From contig JAHJLV010000023.1 of the NCBI GenBank assembly GCA_018821535.1, positions 1 through 42,784 of the forward strand: 42,784 bases of DNA, in the 5' to 3' direction. The notes under the pieces are model-generated. The model did not search any database and was not told the origin of the DNA. It worked only from the letters and a program-made list of their open reading frames with translations. How positions within the stretch are numbered: the first letter of the stretch is position 1; the number at the start of each line of letters is the position of its first letter. Shown here in pieces: positions 1 through 8,459 of the stretch. The translations under genes were made by a program, and so were the position numbers. This DNA comes from Pseudomonadota bacterium. Its GTDB lineage: Bacteria; Desulfobacterota; Desulfobacteria; Desulfobacterales; Desulfobacteraceae.

Positions 1-140
1 AGGTGCATGGGGGCTTAGGCATGTCCGATGACACGCCCATTGCCACCTATTACCAGCATGAAAGAGCTGCCCGGATTTATGACGGCGCCGACGAAGTGCA
101 TAAAATCAGTGTTGCAAAGAGGATTCTGAAAGAATTCTGA
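1..140 (+). CDS. Acyl-CoA dehydrogenase, C-terminal end only (5' part outside window)
   Basis: Reading in the frame that starts at base 3 gives 45 residues ending in a TGA at 138-140. They contain HGGLGMSDDTP, then ARIYDGADEVHK and the ending AKRILKEF. This is the closing helix region of ACAD11-type acyl-CoA dehydrogenases, where the conserved Arg-Ile-x-Asp-Gly-x-Asp-Glu-Val-His segment lies near the FAD and the dimer interface. The enzyme would oxidise a CoA thioester or, in the ACAD11/LvaC branch, help remove a phosphate from a 4-phosphoacyl-CoA. The next gene is the matching kinase-like protein, 78 bases downstream, so both probably belong to one operon. Substrate cannot be told from this fragment. 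Confidence 0.85.
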   Translation, partial: VHGGLGMSDDTPIATYYQHERAARIYDGADEVHKISVAKRILKEF

Positions 141-218
141 TTTGTTCATAAAAACCGCTTGTCTGCTGTCCGGATATCCATATCCATATGATTGTTGATG
201 TATTGCAAAGAGGAAACT

Positions 219-1292
219 ATGAAAAAATTCGACCCGCCAAAAATTAATCGGCAAAAGGAGTTCACGGGCACCCGGTCTGTTCGCAAAGGGTTTGAACTGG
301 ATACGGATGCCCTGCAGGCATACATGGAAAAAAATGTTGAAGGCTTCAGCGGGACCATTGATGTCAGGCAGTTCAAAGGTGGGCAGTCCAATCCCACCTA
401 TCAGATCAGCGCTGGAGGAAAAAAATATGTCCTGCGCCGCAAACCCATGGGAAAACTGCTCAAATCCGCACATGCCGTGGACCGTGAATACAAGGTAATA
501 ACAGCGCTTGCCAGAACCGATGTGCCTGTGGCCAGAACCTATGCCCTGTGCCAGGATGATGCAGTCATCGGGAGCTGGTTTTACATCATGGAAAATGTGG
601 AGGGCCGGATTTACTGGACCATCCCGGATACACCGATAAATGAACGCAAAGATATTTTTTATGCCATGAACGACACCTTTGCCAGACTCCACAACGTGGA
701 TTACAAGGCCATCGGCCTGGAAGATTTCGGCAAGGCAGGCAATTTTTTTAACCGGCAGATTTCCATATGGACCCAGCAGTACCGGAAATCTGTGGATAAA
801 AAATACCCGGCCATGGAAAAACTCATTGAATGGCTGGAAGACAATATACCGGAAAATGATGATGTATCCATTGTTCATGGCGATTATCGCCTGGATAACC
901 TGGTGTTTCACCCGACTGAACCCAGGGTTATTGCCATTCTGGACTGGGAATTGTCCACATTAGGTCACCCGCTGGCGGATTTTGCATACCACTGTCTTCC
1001 ATGGTACTGGCCCGGCGGTGCGGACTCCCGCGGGCTCAAAGGCCTGGATCATGTGGCGCTTAATTTCCCAACGGAAAAAGAATACATTACCAGATATTTT
1101 AAACAGACCGGCCACACCACTGTTGAAAACTGGAACTACTATATTGCGTTCAGTTTATTCCGGAGTGCCGGCATCGCATTCGGCATCATGGGACGCGTCA
1201 AGGATGGAACAGCGGTCAGTGAGCAGGCTAAAATGTCCGGTGCATTTGCAGAGCCGCTGGCCGAACTTGGATATGAGCAGACTCAAAAATAA
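219..1292 (+). CDS. ACAD10/11-type (LvaA-like) aminoglycoside-phosphotransferase-fold kinase
   Basis: 357-residue APH/choline-kinase-fold protein. Visible are the nucleotide-binding start GGQSNPTYQI with the Lys of YVLRRKP, the catalytic loop HGDYRLDNLVF, and the metal-binding ILDWELSTLGHPLAD. These are hallmarks of the kinase domain that in animals is fused to ACAD10/ACAD11 and in Pseudomonas is LvaA, which phosphorylates the 4-hydroxyl of 4-hydroxyacyl-CoA. The preceding gene encodes the matching acyl-CoA dehydrogenase, so the two halves of ACAD11 are separate adjacent genes here. The ATG at 219 was chosen because GAGGAA lies just before it; upstream TTG and ATG codons at 192 and 198 have no good ribosome site. 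Function as a 4-hydroxyacyl-CoA kinase is inferred from family and context. Confidence 0.85.
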   Translation: MKKFDPPKINRQKEFTGTRSVRKGFELDTDALQAYMEKNVEGFSGTIDVRQFKGGQSNPTYQISAGGKKYVLRRKPMGKLLKSAHAVDREYKVITALARTDVPVARTYALCQDDAVIGSWFYIMENVEGRIYWTIPDTPINERKDIFYAMNDTFARLHNVDYKAIGLEDFGKAGNFFNRQISIWTQQYRKSVDKKYPAMEKLIEWLEDNIPENDDVSIVHGDYRLDNLVFHPTEPRVIAILDWELSTLGHPLADFAYHCLPWYWPGGADSRGLKGLDHVALNFPTEKEYITRYFKQTGHTTVENWNYYIAFSLFRSAGIAFGIMGRVKDGTAVSEQAKMSGAFAEPLAELGYEQTQK

Positions 1293-1327
1293 ACGGAAAC
1301 AGGTTAAAATCCGGGCACAGGTACGTC

Positions 1328-2293
1328 ATGATGATAAATGATTTCATCCATACGTTTTTATTTCAGGAACCGTTTGTTATCAAAGACAATACGATCCATA
1401 CGACGGTGCTTATGGATTCCGGCAAGGAAGGATGGATGGGAATTCCCCATGGTGGAATCGGGATGGGGACGATCATGGAGCTTTCAACCGGTTTTTCACA
1501 CTGCATGCAGGGGATGGATTTCAAATACCCCATTGACTGCCGTTTTGACATGGGCGGCGCAAAGGTAAAAATTGGTGATACAGTTGAAATGAATGCGATG
1601 GCCACTGATTCCGGGATAACCGGCAATATCAGGAACGGGGACAACGCCATGCCGTATGTCACCGGAGACATCGGTTTTGGACAGGATCGTTCCAACAGGG
1701 ACGACTGTTCCAGAACCTATCTGCCGGATCATTTTTCCCGGATCAAAGGACATCTTGAGCATATTCCCCATTATCAGAACTGTTTTGTCTGTGGGGTAAA
1801 CCGCTCTGAGCCGGGGTTAAAAAGAAAATTTCATTTCTGGGACAGTCCCCATGGCAAGGTGGTGTGTGCCTTTTCCGGTTTCAATGAAGATGACAAAAAT
1901 TCGCTTCACCTTTTCCAGCGCAATGGATTTTTTCACCCGATTTCCCTGCTGGCAATTCTTGATGAAACAATGGGATGGGCCGGTTTTATGGCCTATGCCA
2001 ACGGGGGGGTTTCGGTTCGCCTGAACTATCAATTCCTGAGACCTGTCAATGTGAATGAAAAAATGGTGTTCTTTGCCCGGGCTGAAAAAGTCAAGGGCCA
2101 TATTGACAGGCGAATGCTGTTCTGGGCATCGGGCTTTGGCACGGTCATGCATGAGGATGGCTCTTTTGAAGTGGTGGCGGTTTCTTCCGGACAATGGTAT
2201 GCCATGAAAGAACTGACAGATCAAATGAGAAATGAACTTATCCCCCAGGATTTAACGCACAGAATTTTTTCCATAGCACAAAGCAAAATCTAA
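1328..2293 (+). CDS. Double-hotdog thioesterase-like protein
   Basis: 321 residues that read as two hotdog-like halves. The first has GIPHGGIGMGTIMEL, the typical glycine-rich helix start of hotdog acyl-CoA thioesterases. The second starts near NCFVCGVNRSEPGLKRKF and has a matching helix ILDETMGWAGFMAYANGGVSVRLNY. No signal peptide or membrane segment is visible, so it is cytoplasmic. It follows the LvaA-like kinase by 35 bases and is probably co-transcribed, so it likely hydrolyses or binds the CoA thioester made by that pathway. Two consecutive ATG codons (1328 and 1331) are possible starts; the ribosome site (ACAGG) is weak. The exact substrate is unknown, and a non-catalytic hotdog role is possible. 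Confidence 0.65.
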   Translation: MMINDFIHTFLFQEPFVIKDNTIHTTVLMDSGKEGWMGIPHGGIGMGTIMELSTGFSHCMQGMDFKYPIDCRFDMGGAKVKIGDTVEMNAMATDSGITGNIRNGDNAMPYVTGDIGFGQDRSNRDDCSRTYLPDHFSRIKGHLEHIPHYQNCFVCGVNRSEPGLKRKFHFWDSPHGKVVCAFSGFNEDDKNSLHLFQRNGFFHPISLLAILDETMGWAGFMAYANGGVSVRLNYQFLRPVNVNEKMVFFARAEKVKGHIDRRMLFWASGFGTVMHEDGSFEVVAVSSGQWYAMKELTDQMRNELIPQDLTHRIFSIAQSKI

Positions 2294-2294
2294 T

Positions 2295-2323
2295 TTGACG
2301 CTATAAATATAAAAGCCTATAAT
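2295..2323 (+). promoter_or_regulatory. Sigma70 promoter of the mntA-hepT pair
   Basis: TTGACG at 2295-2300 and a perfect TATAAT at 2318-2323 are separated by 17 bases, which is nearly ideal. Transcription should start around 2330 and give a leader of about 25 bases before the ATG at 2356. It follows directly after the stop of the hotdog gene, so the toxin-antitoxin pair has its own promoter. Confidence 0.7.
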
Positions 2324-2343
2324 TTTTAAATATTTAAAAATTA
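2320..2343. promoter_or_regulatory. 24-bp perfect palindrome over the -10 and start region of mntA (operator candidate)
   Basis: The A/T-only sequence at 2320-2343 is identical to its own reverse complement, with centre between 2331 and 2332. It overlaps the TATAAT box and the predicted transcription start. A site placed like this fits autorepression, which is usual for toxin-antitoxin operons. Because it is all A and T, chance palindromy is more likely than for mixed sequence, so binding is an inference. Confidence 0.45.
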
Positions 2344-2355
2344 AAAAGGTCAACG

Positions 2356-2652
2356 ATGACGAATAATAAAAAACACATCATAGATTTATTAAAAAAATAC
2401 AAAAAAGACCAATCTAAAAAATTTGGCATTACCAAAATGGGTATTTTTGGTTCTGTTGCAAGGGGAACAGCAACCGATAACAGCGATATCGATATTGTGG
2501 TTGAGCTGAATAAAAAAAATCTATTGAATCGAATCGGTTTAAAAATGAGTCTTGAAGATTTTCTTGGTGCTCCTGTTGATATTGTTACCTTTCGAGAAGA
2601 TTTGAGTCCTCTTTTAAAAGAACGGATAATAAAGGATGTTATCTATGTGTGA
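2356..2652 (+). CDS. mntA: MntA-type nucleotidyltransferase antitoxin
   Basis: 98-residue minimal nucleotidyltransferase. It has the family motif GSVARGTATDNSDIDIVVE, the GSx(n)DxD signature with two metal-binding Asp. In the MntA-HepT systems that have been studied, this protein neutralises the HEPN toxin by AMPylating a Tyr next to its active site. The following gene is the HEPN partner and overlaps it by 8 bases. AAAGG at 2345-2349 gives a good ribosome site. The segment is clearly richer in A and T than its neighbours, with long A runs, which suggests acquisition by transfer. Confidence 0.88.
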   Translation: MTNNKKHIIDLLKKYKKDQSKKFGITKMGIFGSVARGTATDNSDIDIVVELNKKNLLNRIGLKMSLEDFLGAPVDIVTFREDLSPLLKERIIKDVIYV

Positions 2653-3031
2653 TCGTCAGATTCTTGCAGATTTGTTAAACAAAACCCAGGATTGTTTAAA
2701 TAAAATTGAATTGAGAATTTTATCCATAGACAGCGCTTCAGACTTAACGAATTCTCCCAGTGGAGTAGAACGACTTGACTTGCTGTGCATGCCGTTGATT
2801 GTGATTGGCGAACTTATAAAAAAAATAGATAAAATAACCAACCAGTCCCTTTTAAAAAAATATCCTGATATCCCCTGGAAAGAAATCAAAGGAATGAGGA
2901 ACATTGTTGTCCACGATTATTTCAATATTGATGCCGAAGAAATTTTCAACACCTGTAAGGAAGACATACCAAAACTTGCCAGAACCATTGATCTTATGAT
3001 TTCAGATCTCAAGAATAATCAAAAATTATAA
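2645..3031 (+). CDS. hepT: HepT-type HEPN ribonuclease toxin
   Basis: 128-residue all-helical HEPN protein with the motif RNIVVHDY near residues 89-96. This is the R-x4-H-x-Y form in which Arg and His make the RNase site and the Tyr is the AMPylation target of MntA. The start at ATG 2645 is preferred over 2636 because AAAGGA ends at 2635-2636, leaving proper spacing. The gene overlaps the end of mntA by 8 bases, so translation is probably coupled. The toxin likely cleaves RNA or tRNA when not modified. No transmembrane segment is seen. Confidence 0.87.
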   Translation: MCDRQILADLLNKTQDCLNKIELRILSIDSASDLTNSPSGVERLDLLCMPLIVIGELIKKIDKITNQSLLKKYPDIPWKEIKGMRNIVVHDYFNIDAEEIFNTCKEDIPKLARTIDLMISDLKNNQKL

Positions 3032-3117
3032 CACCCGATTCACCCTGATATATTTTTGTTTTGAGTTTAAAATTATTTCTTCGTATTGAATAACAATCAC
3101 GCCACAAGGAGAATATC

Positions 3118-4170
3118 ATGTCCAGATTATTTGAACCGCTTCAACTGGGAGATCTTGAACTTGCAAACCGTATTATCATGTCGCCCCTCACCCGCAGCCG
3201 CGCGTCCAAAGGTCGAATTCCAAATGCGTTAATGGGTGAATATTACAGACAACGATCTTCCGCCGGATTAATTCTGAGTGAAGCCACGGCTGTCACGCCC
3301 ATGGGGGTGGGGTATGCGGATACGCCAGGGATCTGGTCAAATGAACAAGTGGATGGCTGGAAAAAAATCACCCAGGCAGTGCATGAAAACAACGGCCGGA
3401 TATTTTTGCAGTTGTGGCATGTGGGACGTATTTCTCATCCGATATTTTTAGAGGGTCAACTGCCTGTGGCGCCCAGCGCAGTTAAACCGGCTGGCAGGGT
3501 AAGCCTGGTGCGTCCAAAAACAGAGTATGTCACACCCCGGGCATTAGAACTGGATGAGATCCCCGGCATTATTGATGCGTACCGTCAGGGAGCCAAAAAT
3601 GCAAAAAAAGCCGGGTTCGACGGTGTGGAAATTCACGGCGCAAATGGATATCTGCTGGATCAGTTTTTACAGGACAGCACAAATAAACGAACCGATATGT
3701 ATGGCGGGCCTGTTGAAAACCGGGCCAGATTGCTGCTCGAAGTGACTGACGCTGTTCTGGAAGTCTGGAGCAAAGATCGGGTGGGTGTTCATCTGGCACC
3801 AAGAGGCGATGCCCATGACATGGGCGACAGCAATCCGCTCAAAACTTTTTCCCATGTGGCCCAGGCTTTAGGGCAACGCGGCATTGCCTTTTTATGCACG
3901 CGGGAATATCAGGCAAATGACAGCATCTCTGCTGTGTTGAAAAAAGAATTCAAGGGCACGCTGATTTCCAATGAAAAATTCACGCTGAAAAGTGCTGAAA
4001 AATTACTGGAAGCCGGTCATGCAGATGCCGTGGCATTCGGACAGTTGTTTATTGCCAATCCAGACTTGCCCAGACGCTTTGCCTTGAACGCAGAACTTAA
4101 TGCTCCGGACCCGGAAACATTTTATGGCGGCGGTGCCAAAGGGTATACAGATTATCTGTTTTTTGAATAG
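3118..4170 (+). CDS. Old yellow enzyme family NADH:flavin oxidoreductase / alkene reductase
   Basis: 350-residue TIM-barrel flavoenzyme. It starts with LFEPLQLGDLELANRIIMSPLTR, the typical FMN-binding opening. It also has LQLWHVGRISH, the substrate-binding GVEIHGANGYLLDQFL, and STNKRTDMYGGPVENRAR. These are shared with NemA, YqjM and plant OPR enzymes. The reaction is NAD(P)H-dependent reduction of activated C=C bonds or of nitro groups, with FMN as cofactor, in the cytoplasm. No Fe-S or second flavin domain follows, so it is the short classical form and not the 2,4-dienoyl-CoA reductase type. AAGGAG precedes the ATG. It lies alone, between the toxin-antitoxin pair and a convergent gene cluster. 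Confidence 0.9.
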   Translation: MSRLFEPLQLGDLELANRIIMSPLTRSRASKGRIPNALMGEYYRQRSSAGLILSEATAVTPMGVGYADTPGIWSNEQVDGWKKITQAVHENNGRIFLQLWHVGRISHPIFLEGQLPVAPSAVKPAGRVSLVRPKTEYVTPRALELDEIPGIIDAYRQGAKNAKKAGFDGVEIHGANGYLLDQFLQDSTNKRTDMYGGPVENRARLLLEVTDAVLEVWSKDRVGVHLAPRGDAHDMGDSNPLKTFSHVAQALGQRGIAFLCTREYQANDSISAVLKKEFKGTLISNEKFTLKSAEKLLEAGHADAVAFGQLFIANPDLPRRFALNAELNAPDPETFYGGGAKGYTDYLFFE

Positions 4171-4174
4171 CTGT

Positions 4175-4288
4175 TTACTTCAACTTAAACCGGCTGACCA
4201 TTTCATTCAGGAATATTTCAGATTCCATCCCGCCCTTGGCCAACTGATCTTTCTGGCTTTTGTGTATTCGATGGATTCCAAGCGACCG
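4175..4288 (-). pseudogene. Relic of a methyl-accepting chemotaxis protein C-terminus
   Basis: On the minus strand, 37 codons are open and end in TAA at 4175-4177. The last residues are FLNEMVSRFKLK, matching [10 protein letters not shown] at the end of the complete chemoreceptor at 6307-8307. The DNA also matches: 26 bases at 4182-4207 equal 6314-6339 with one mismatch, in the same orientation. Farther upstream the similarity fades and a stop at 4289-4291 closes the frame. There is no start codon with a ribosome site. It sits just behind the terminator of the GGDEF gene, so it is probably not translated. Confidence 0.55.
4182..4207. repeat. 26-bp direct repeat flanking the GGDEF gene (second copy 6314-6339)
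   Basis: The two copies differ at one base, share orientation and bracket a 2.1-kb stretch holding the GGDEF gene. Each lies at the 3' end of a chemoreceptor reading frame (one complete, one relic). The repeat could come from a paralogous receptor tail or from recombination at a gene end. Confidence 0.6.
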
Positions 4289-4290
4289 TT

Positions 4291-4329
4291 AAAAAAACAA
4301 AACATCAGTGACCGTCGAAGTCACGGTCA
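4291..4329 (-). terminator. Rho-independent terminator of the GGDEF gene
   Basis: TGACCGT (4309-4315) pairs with ACGGTCA (4323-4329) around a 7-base loop. On the minus strand this hairpin is followed by TGTTTTG and then a run of seven T. The stop codon of the GGDEF gene lies inside the stem. Confidence 0.7.
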
Positions 4330-5946
4330 GGTGACGGCACATATAACCACCCGGTCCCGGCCAGTATGCTTAGCCTGGTACAGAGCATTGTCCGCTTCTT
4401 TCAATAGAGGATCTATGGCTGTTGCGTTTCCCGGGTATAAGGCACCACCGATGGAGACCGTGATCGGCCCGTAAGAATTGTTTTTAAACCGAAAATCGTG
4501 TTCCCGTATCTTATTCCGGATTTTCTCGGCAACATTAAACACCCCTTCCTGATTAGTTTCGGGAAGCAGTATGGTGAACTCTTCTCCGCCATATCGGCAG
4601 GCAATGTCTTCTTCCCGGATATATTTTTTTAATAGCGCTCCAAACTCACTGAGAATGAAATCCCCTATATCATGCCCGTGGTCATCATTAAATTGCTTGA
4701 AGTGATCAATGTCAAGCATGAGAAGTCCTAAATGTTGCTTTCTGCGGGAGACCCTGCTGATTTCATGAGTCATTGTTTCCAGCATATACCGCCGGTTGTA
4801 AAGGCCGGTCAAGGGATCACGGATGGCCTGCTGTCGGAGGCTTTCCCTGAGATTAAAATTTGCAAGCGTAAGACTCACATGTTCTGCAATGGCGCAGGCA
4901 AGTTGCCGTTCCTCAGGCTTCCATACGTCATCCTGATGGCTGGAAAAATGAAACACGCCATGCGTAATCCCCTGTGAAACCACCGGGACGCATAAAATAC
5001 ATTTTTTTTCAAATCCCAAATGGTCGCAGGGGATATTGCCGATGGCAAGATTTCCATCATAAGGCTGGCCGGTTCTCAACGCTCTGCATTGTTTGGGTGT
5101 ATAGCTCTCATCTCCCTGCCATTTTCCGTTCCAGCTCATGCAGATTTCCAGTTTGTCCTTGGAGGAGCGGAAGAGAAACAGGGCTCCGGCATGATTTGGC
5201 AAGATAATTGAAGCACCAAGCTTGATCACTTCCAAAATTTCTTTCATTGAATTGCAGGCGGTCAACTGGGTCATGATATTTTGAAGGGTTTCAATCTGTT
5301 TGGTCCTCTCAACTACCCGCTTCTCCAGAAGCGCCTTGCCTTTGTTGACGAGTGACAACAGGTAACGGGAGGCCATCAGACTGCATCCTGCGGCTATTAT
5401 CAGAGCGATCAGCAGAAAACTGCTGAAAAGAATCCTTTGGTGAAGACGTTCCTTTGCCAGGTCGTTCAACGGTAGCGCCACTCTGAAATATCCTTTTCGG
5501 CCGTAACTGTTATATCGCGCGGCCACAAGGAGAAGATCAATATTCAGGGTATCGCTGAACCGTTTAGAGATGCCGATTCCAGAATTGGCCGCTTCCAATA
5601 TTTCCGGACGCTGTGACTGGTTTTCCATTAAAAGGATTTCCTGAGCAGAAAGTCTGGAATCTCCCAGTACCGAACCATCAATACCCAGAATTGTAACCCT
5701 GAAGTGACCGTCTTCTGAAAAAGCATCGGCCAGCCGATCATAATCATCGATTGTCGCCTGAGAAGCTGTAAATTCAATCATCTGTGAACCACTCCTCGCA
5801 AGCCTTGTAAGACTGATTTCATAGCGGTTGACAGCTGTCTTGGAAAAGTAGAGATCAAGAAGACCAAAACAAATAAAAATAAAACTGATAATAAAAAACA
5901 AGGGGACATAGATTATATGGCGAGAAATGGAAACGTCATCTTTCAT
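4327..5946 (-). CDS. Membrane diguanylate cyclase with extracytoplasmic sensor and GAF domain
   Basis: 539 residues. TM1 is about 10-33, a periplasmic sensing part about 35-170, TM2 about 172-194, a short coiled coil 200-222, a GAF-like domain about 225-362, and a GGDEF domain 370-535. The signature is GGEEF at 453-457, and the product-inhibition I-site RxxD is present as REED at 444-447. It should therefore be an active, feedback-inhibited enzyme making c-di-GMP from two GTP. The GAF region has several Cys (IPCDHL, KKCILC), so metal or redox sensing is possible but unproven. The gene stands alone: a 360-base gap separates it from the upstream chemoreceptor and it has its own terminator. Confidence 0.9.
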   Translation of the reverse strand: MKDDVSISRHIIYVPLFFIISFIFICFGLLDLYFSKTAVNRYEISLTRLARSGSQMIEFTASQATIDDYDRLADAFSEDGHFRVTILGIDGSVLGDSRLSAQEILLMENQSQRPEILEAANSGIGISKRFSDTLNIDLLLVAARYNSYGRKGYFRVALPLNDLAKERLHQRILFSSFLLIALIIAAGCSLMASRYLLSLVNKGKALLEKRVVERTKQIETLQNIMTQLTACNSMKEILEVIKLGASIILPNHAGALFLFRSSKDKLEICMSWNGKWQGDESYTPKQCRALRTGQPYDGNLAIGNIPCDHLGFEKKCILCVPVVSQGITHGVFHFSSHQDDVWKPEERQLACAIAEHVSLTLANFNLRESLRQQAIRDPLTGLYNRRYMLETMTHEISRVSRRKQHLGLLMLDIDHFKQFNDDHGHDIGDFILSEFGALLKKYIREEDIACRYGGEEFTILLPETNQEGVFNVAEKIRNKIREHDFRFKNNSYGPITVSIGGALYPGNATAIDPLLKEADNALYQAKHTGRDRVVICAVT

Positions 5947-6306
5947 CAGCGGTATTTTCCAATAAGGTTTTAACCTGCAGTTCGTTTACAATAGATAAGA
6001 ACTTCCTTTTTTCCTTAACCAAAGTATAAAAACTCCTTCAAGATCCGAAATATTACATCCAACCTGATACAGATATTATAACTGCTTCCTGTATCAGGTT
6101 GGAGCAAGTTAAGGCAATAAAAAAATCAATCGGATCATTCTTTGAACAAATACCAGCGATCCGACACGCGGTCCTTTATTGATAATACAGCCAAACAAAA
6201 AATAGCCATGATATTTCAGGTTAAAACCGCTTCCAGCACTGTCACCAAATCCGTGTTGAATTCCGTCTGGAACCTGCTTTTTATTATGTTTAAAGGCTGT
6301 TTGCGT
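5947..6306. other. Intergenic region with a 15-bp hairpin and an open frame behind the chemoreceptor
   Basis: TCCAACCTGATACAG (6058-6072) and its perfect complement (6089-6103) form a strong hairpin with a 16-base loop. Neither strand has a clean T run behind it, so it is either an atypical terminator for the chemoreceptor gene or an element in the leader of the GGDEF gene. Between 6109 and 6306 the frame of the chemoreceptor stays open for 65 codons beyond its TAG stop. No convincing gene of its own was found here. Confidence 0.5.
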
Positions 6307-8307
6307 CTATTTTAACTTAAACCGGCCGACCATTTCATTGAGGGTTTCCGCAAGCCTGGACAATTCCACTGCACTTTGATTCACCTGCAGGCTGCCGGTT
6401 TTGATCTCATCAGCCGCCTGACTGACACTATGAACATCCTGGGTCACTTCTCCTGCCACAACAGAGGTCTGGTTAACATTCTGATTAACTTCCTGTACAC
6501 CGGCAGCCGCCTGACTGACATTGTTTGAAATCTCCCTGGTGGTGGCAGACTGTTCTTCAATGGCGGTTGCCACCGAAGAAACAATCACATTGATTTCATT
6601 GATGATATCAACAATGGATTTGATAGCGGTAACAGACTCCTGGGTGCTTGCCTGAACATCACCGATCCGGGCGCCGATTTCATCAGTGGCTTCTGCTGTC
6701 TGTTTGGCAAGGGCCTTGATTTCCGCTGCAACAACAGCAAATCCCTTGCCAGCCTCACCTGCCCTGGCAGCTTCGATGGTGGCGTTGAGTGCCAGCAGGT
6801 TGGTCTGTTCGGAAATATCTGAAATGGTTTCCGTGACCTTGCTTATTTCCGAGGCAGCCTTGCCGAGTTCTGCCACTTTTCTGGAAATATGTTCTGCCTT
6901 GTTCACAGCCTCTGAGGTGGTTTGGCTGCCTTTGGCTGTGTTGCCTGCAATTTCATTGATGGTCGCTGACATTTCTTCGGCTGCTGCCACGATCATCTGA
7001 AGACTGGTGGTGGTCTGCTCAGTGGCCGCAGCAACGCTGTTCATGCTGGTTGCCATTTCCTCGGCAGCCGATGCAACATTATTGGCTTTTTCAGAAGATT
7101 GCTGAGAACCTGAGGCCATCTGCTGTGAAATGGCGGAAAGTTCCGTGGAAGATGATGTCAGGGTTTTTACCCCCATCGTAATATCCGTGAACATCTGGTT
7201 CAATTTTTCAGTCATCTCTTTCATATTGCCATACACACCAATTATTTTTTTGCCGTCTGCATTGAAATCAACAGTGAGATCTCCTTTGGCAATGCTGTCT
7301 GCAATTCTGGCGATTTCAGCAGGGTCCTGACCCAACTGGGCCATAATGCCCCGGACAAACCAGAGAACCGCCAGAAGCGTGATGACCAGAAAAATTGCCC
7401 CCACCAGCAGCACAACCATTCGGATCGCGCTCACAGGTGCCATGAATTCAGATTCATTCTGGGTGACGCACAGACTCCAGCCCGTTGCGGGCACAGGTGC
7501 AAATCCGGCTATTTTATCAATTCCCTGAAACCGATAGGATTCCACACCGGTTTTCTGGGCCAGCATACCCTTTACAATATCCTTCATGCCGTCTATTTTG
7601 GTAAAATCAAGTTTTAATATATGATCCGGATTCGGGTGGGCAATGGTCAGACCGTTTTTGTCTGCCATAAATGGATAGCCGGTTTCGCCCATCTTGACCC
7701 GGGTGATTTTATCTGACAAGGATTCCAGCTTGACCACTGACGCAAAAATGCCGGCAAATTTACCAGCATGGGTTGTCAACGCAACTGCAACCACAACAAT
7801 GGGCTTACCCGAGGCTTTTGATAAAACCGGCATGCCAATGCTGACCTTGTTGGTTTTTGCCGATGTAAAATAATCCCTGTCCGCCACGGAAATTTTCCGG
7901 GTTCTGTATGCACCGCCCACACTGTCGGCAATGACCTGCCCCCGGGTATCGGTAACAAAAAACGGTTCATAGCCTGCGCCGATCTGCGCATGCATATCCG
8001 AAAAATAAGCATCCAGAGCAGCGATTTCTTCGATTGCAGTGTCCATCCCGTCTGCTGCGACTTTATTGACTGCGGTCACAACCAAGGGCGCTGCTGCGAT
8101 CCCCCGGGCCAGTATAACTTCTTGTTCCATGGATAGATCGACCATGGCCGCAAGATTCTGGGCTGCCAGCTGGGCCTGATTTTTTGCAAGAGACTCCAGC
8201 GCATTGGATGCTTTCTGGATTGAAAAAAGCCCCACAACCGACAGCGGGATGATCGCCGCAAGAATACCGCCGACAATCAGTTTGAATTTAAATGATCTTT
8301 TTTTCAT
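6307..8307 (-). CDS. Methyl-accepting chemotaxis protein with dCache sensor
   Basis: 666 residues. TM1 is about 10-32, and a periplasmic double-Cache domain about 38-285 includes [18 protein letters not shown] and [15 protein letters not shown]2 is about 293-315, HAMP about 316-370, and the signalling coiled coil runs to the end with the tip [20 protein letters not shown]. It senses a small ligand outside the cell and controls CheA through CheW. The tail FKLK has no CheR-tethering pentapeptide. GGAGG lies 11 bases before the start. No che genes are nearby, so the receptor is an orphan. It ends with TAG. A relic of a second receptor tail lies 2 kb downstream. Confidence 0.95.
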   Translation of the reverse strand: MKKRSFKFKLIVGGILAAIIPLSVVGLFSIQKASNALESLAKNQAQLAAQNLAAMVDLSMEQEVILARGIAAAPLVVTAVNKVAADGMDTAIEEIAALDAYFSDMHAQIGAGYEPFFVTDTRGQVIADSVGGAYRTRKISVADRDYFTSAKTNKVSIGMPVLSKASGKPIVVVAVALTTHAGKFAGIFASVVKLESLSDKITRVKMGETGYPFMADKNGLTIAHPNPDHILKLDFTKIDGMKDIVKGMLAQKTGVESYRFQGIDKIAGFAPVPATGWSLCVTQNESEFMAPVSAIRMVVLLVGAIFLVITLLAVLWFVRGIMAQLGQDPAEIARIADSIAKGDLTVDFNADGKKIIGVYGNMKEMTEKLNQMFTDITMGVKTLTSSSTELSAISQQMASGSQQSSEKANNVASAAEEMATSMNSVAAATEQTTTSLQMIVAAAEEMSATINEIAGNTAKGSQTTSEAVNKAEHISRKVAELGKAASEISKVTETISDISEQTNLLALNATIEAARAGEAGKGFAVVAAEIKALAKQTAEATDEIGARIGDVQASTQESVTAIKSIVDIINEINVIVSSVATAIEEQSATTREISNNVSQAAAGVQEVNQNVNQTSVVAGEVTQDVHSVSQAADEIKTGSLQVNQSAVELSRLAETLNEMVGRFKLK

Positions 8308-8459
8308 TTTTGTCCAGCCTCCATTTCATTAAGGTGTGGTGGTAATGGTTTTGCTTATCATTGTCTGGATAACGTATCATGCGTGAGAATAAGACAGCGT
8401 ATCAGATACAAAGAATTTGAGTCAAGAAATAAATACAGGTTAATCCGGAAGGCTTGATT

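Noticed and set aside
15..911. Long 298-codon open frame on the minus strand
   Set aside because: It is antisense to the kinase gene, whose motifs are clear; the antisense protein shows no domain, and codon usage fits the plus strand.
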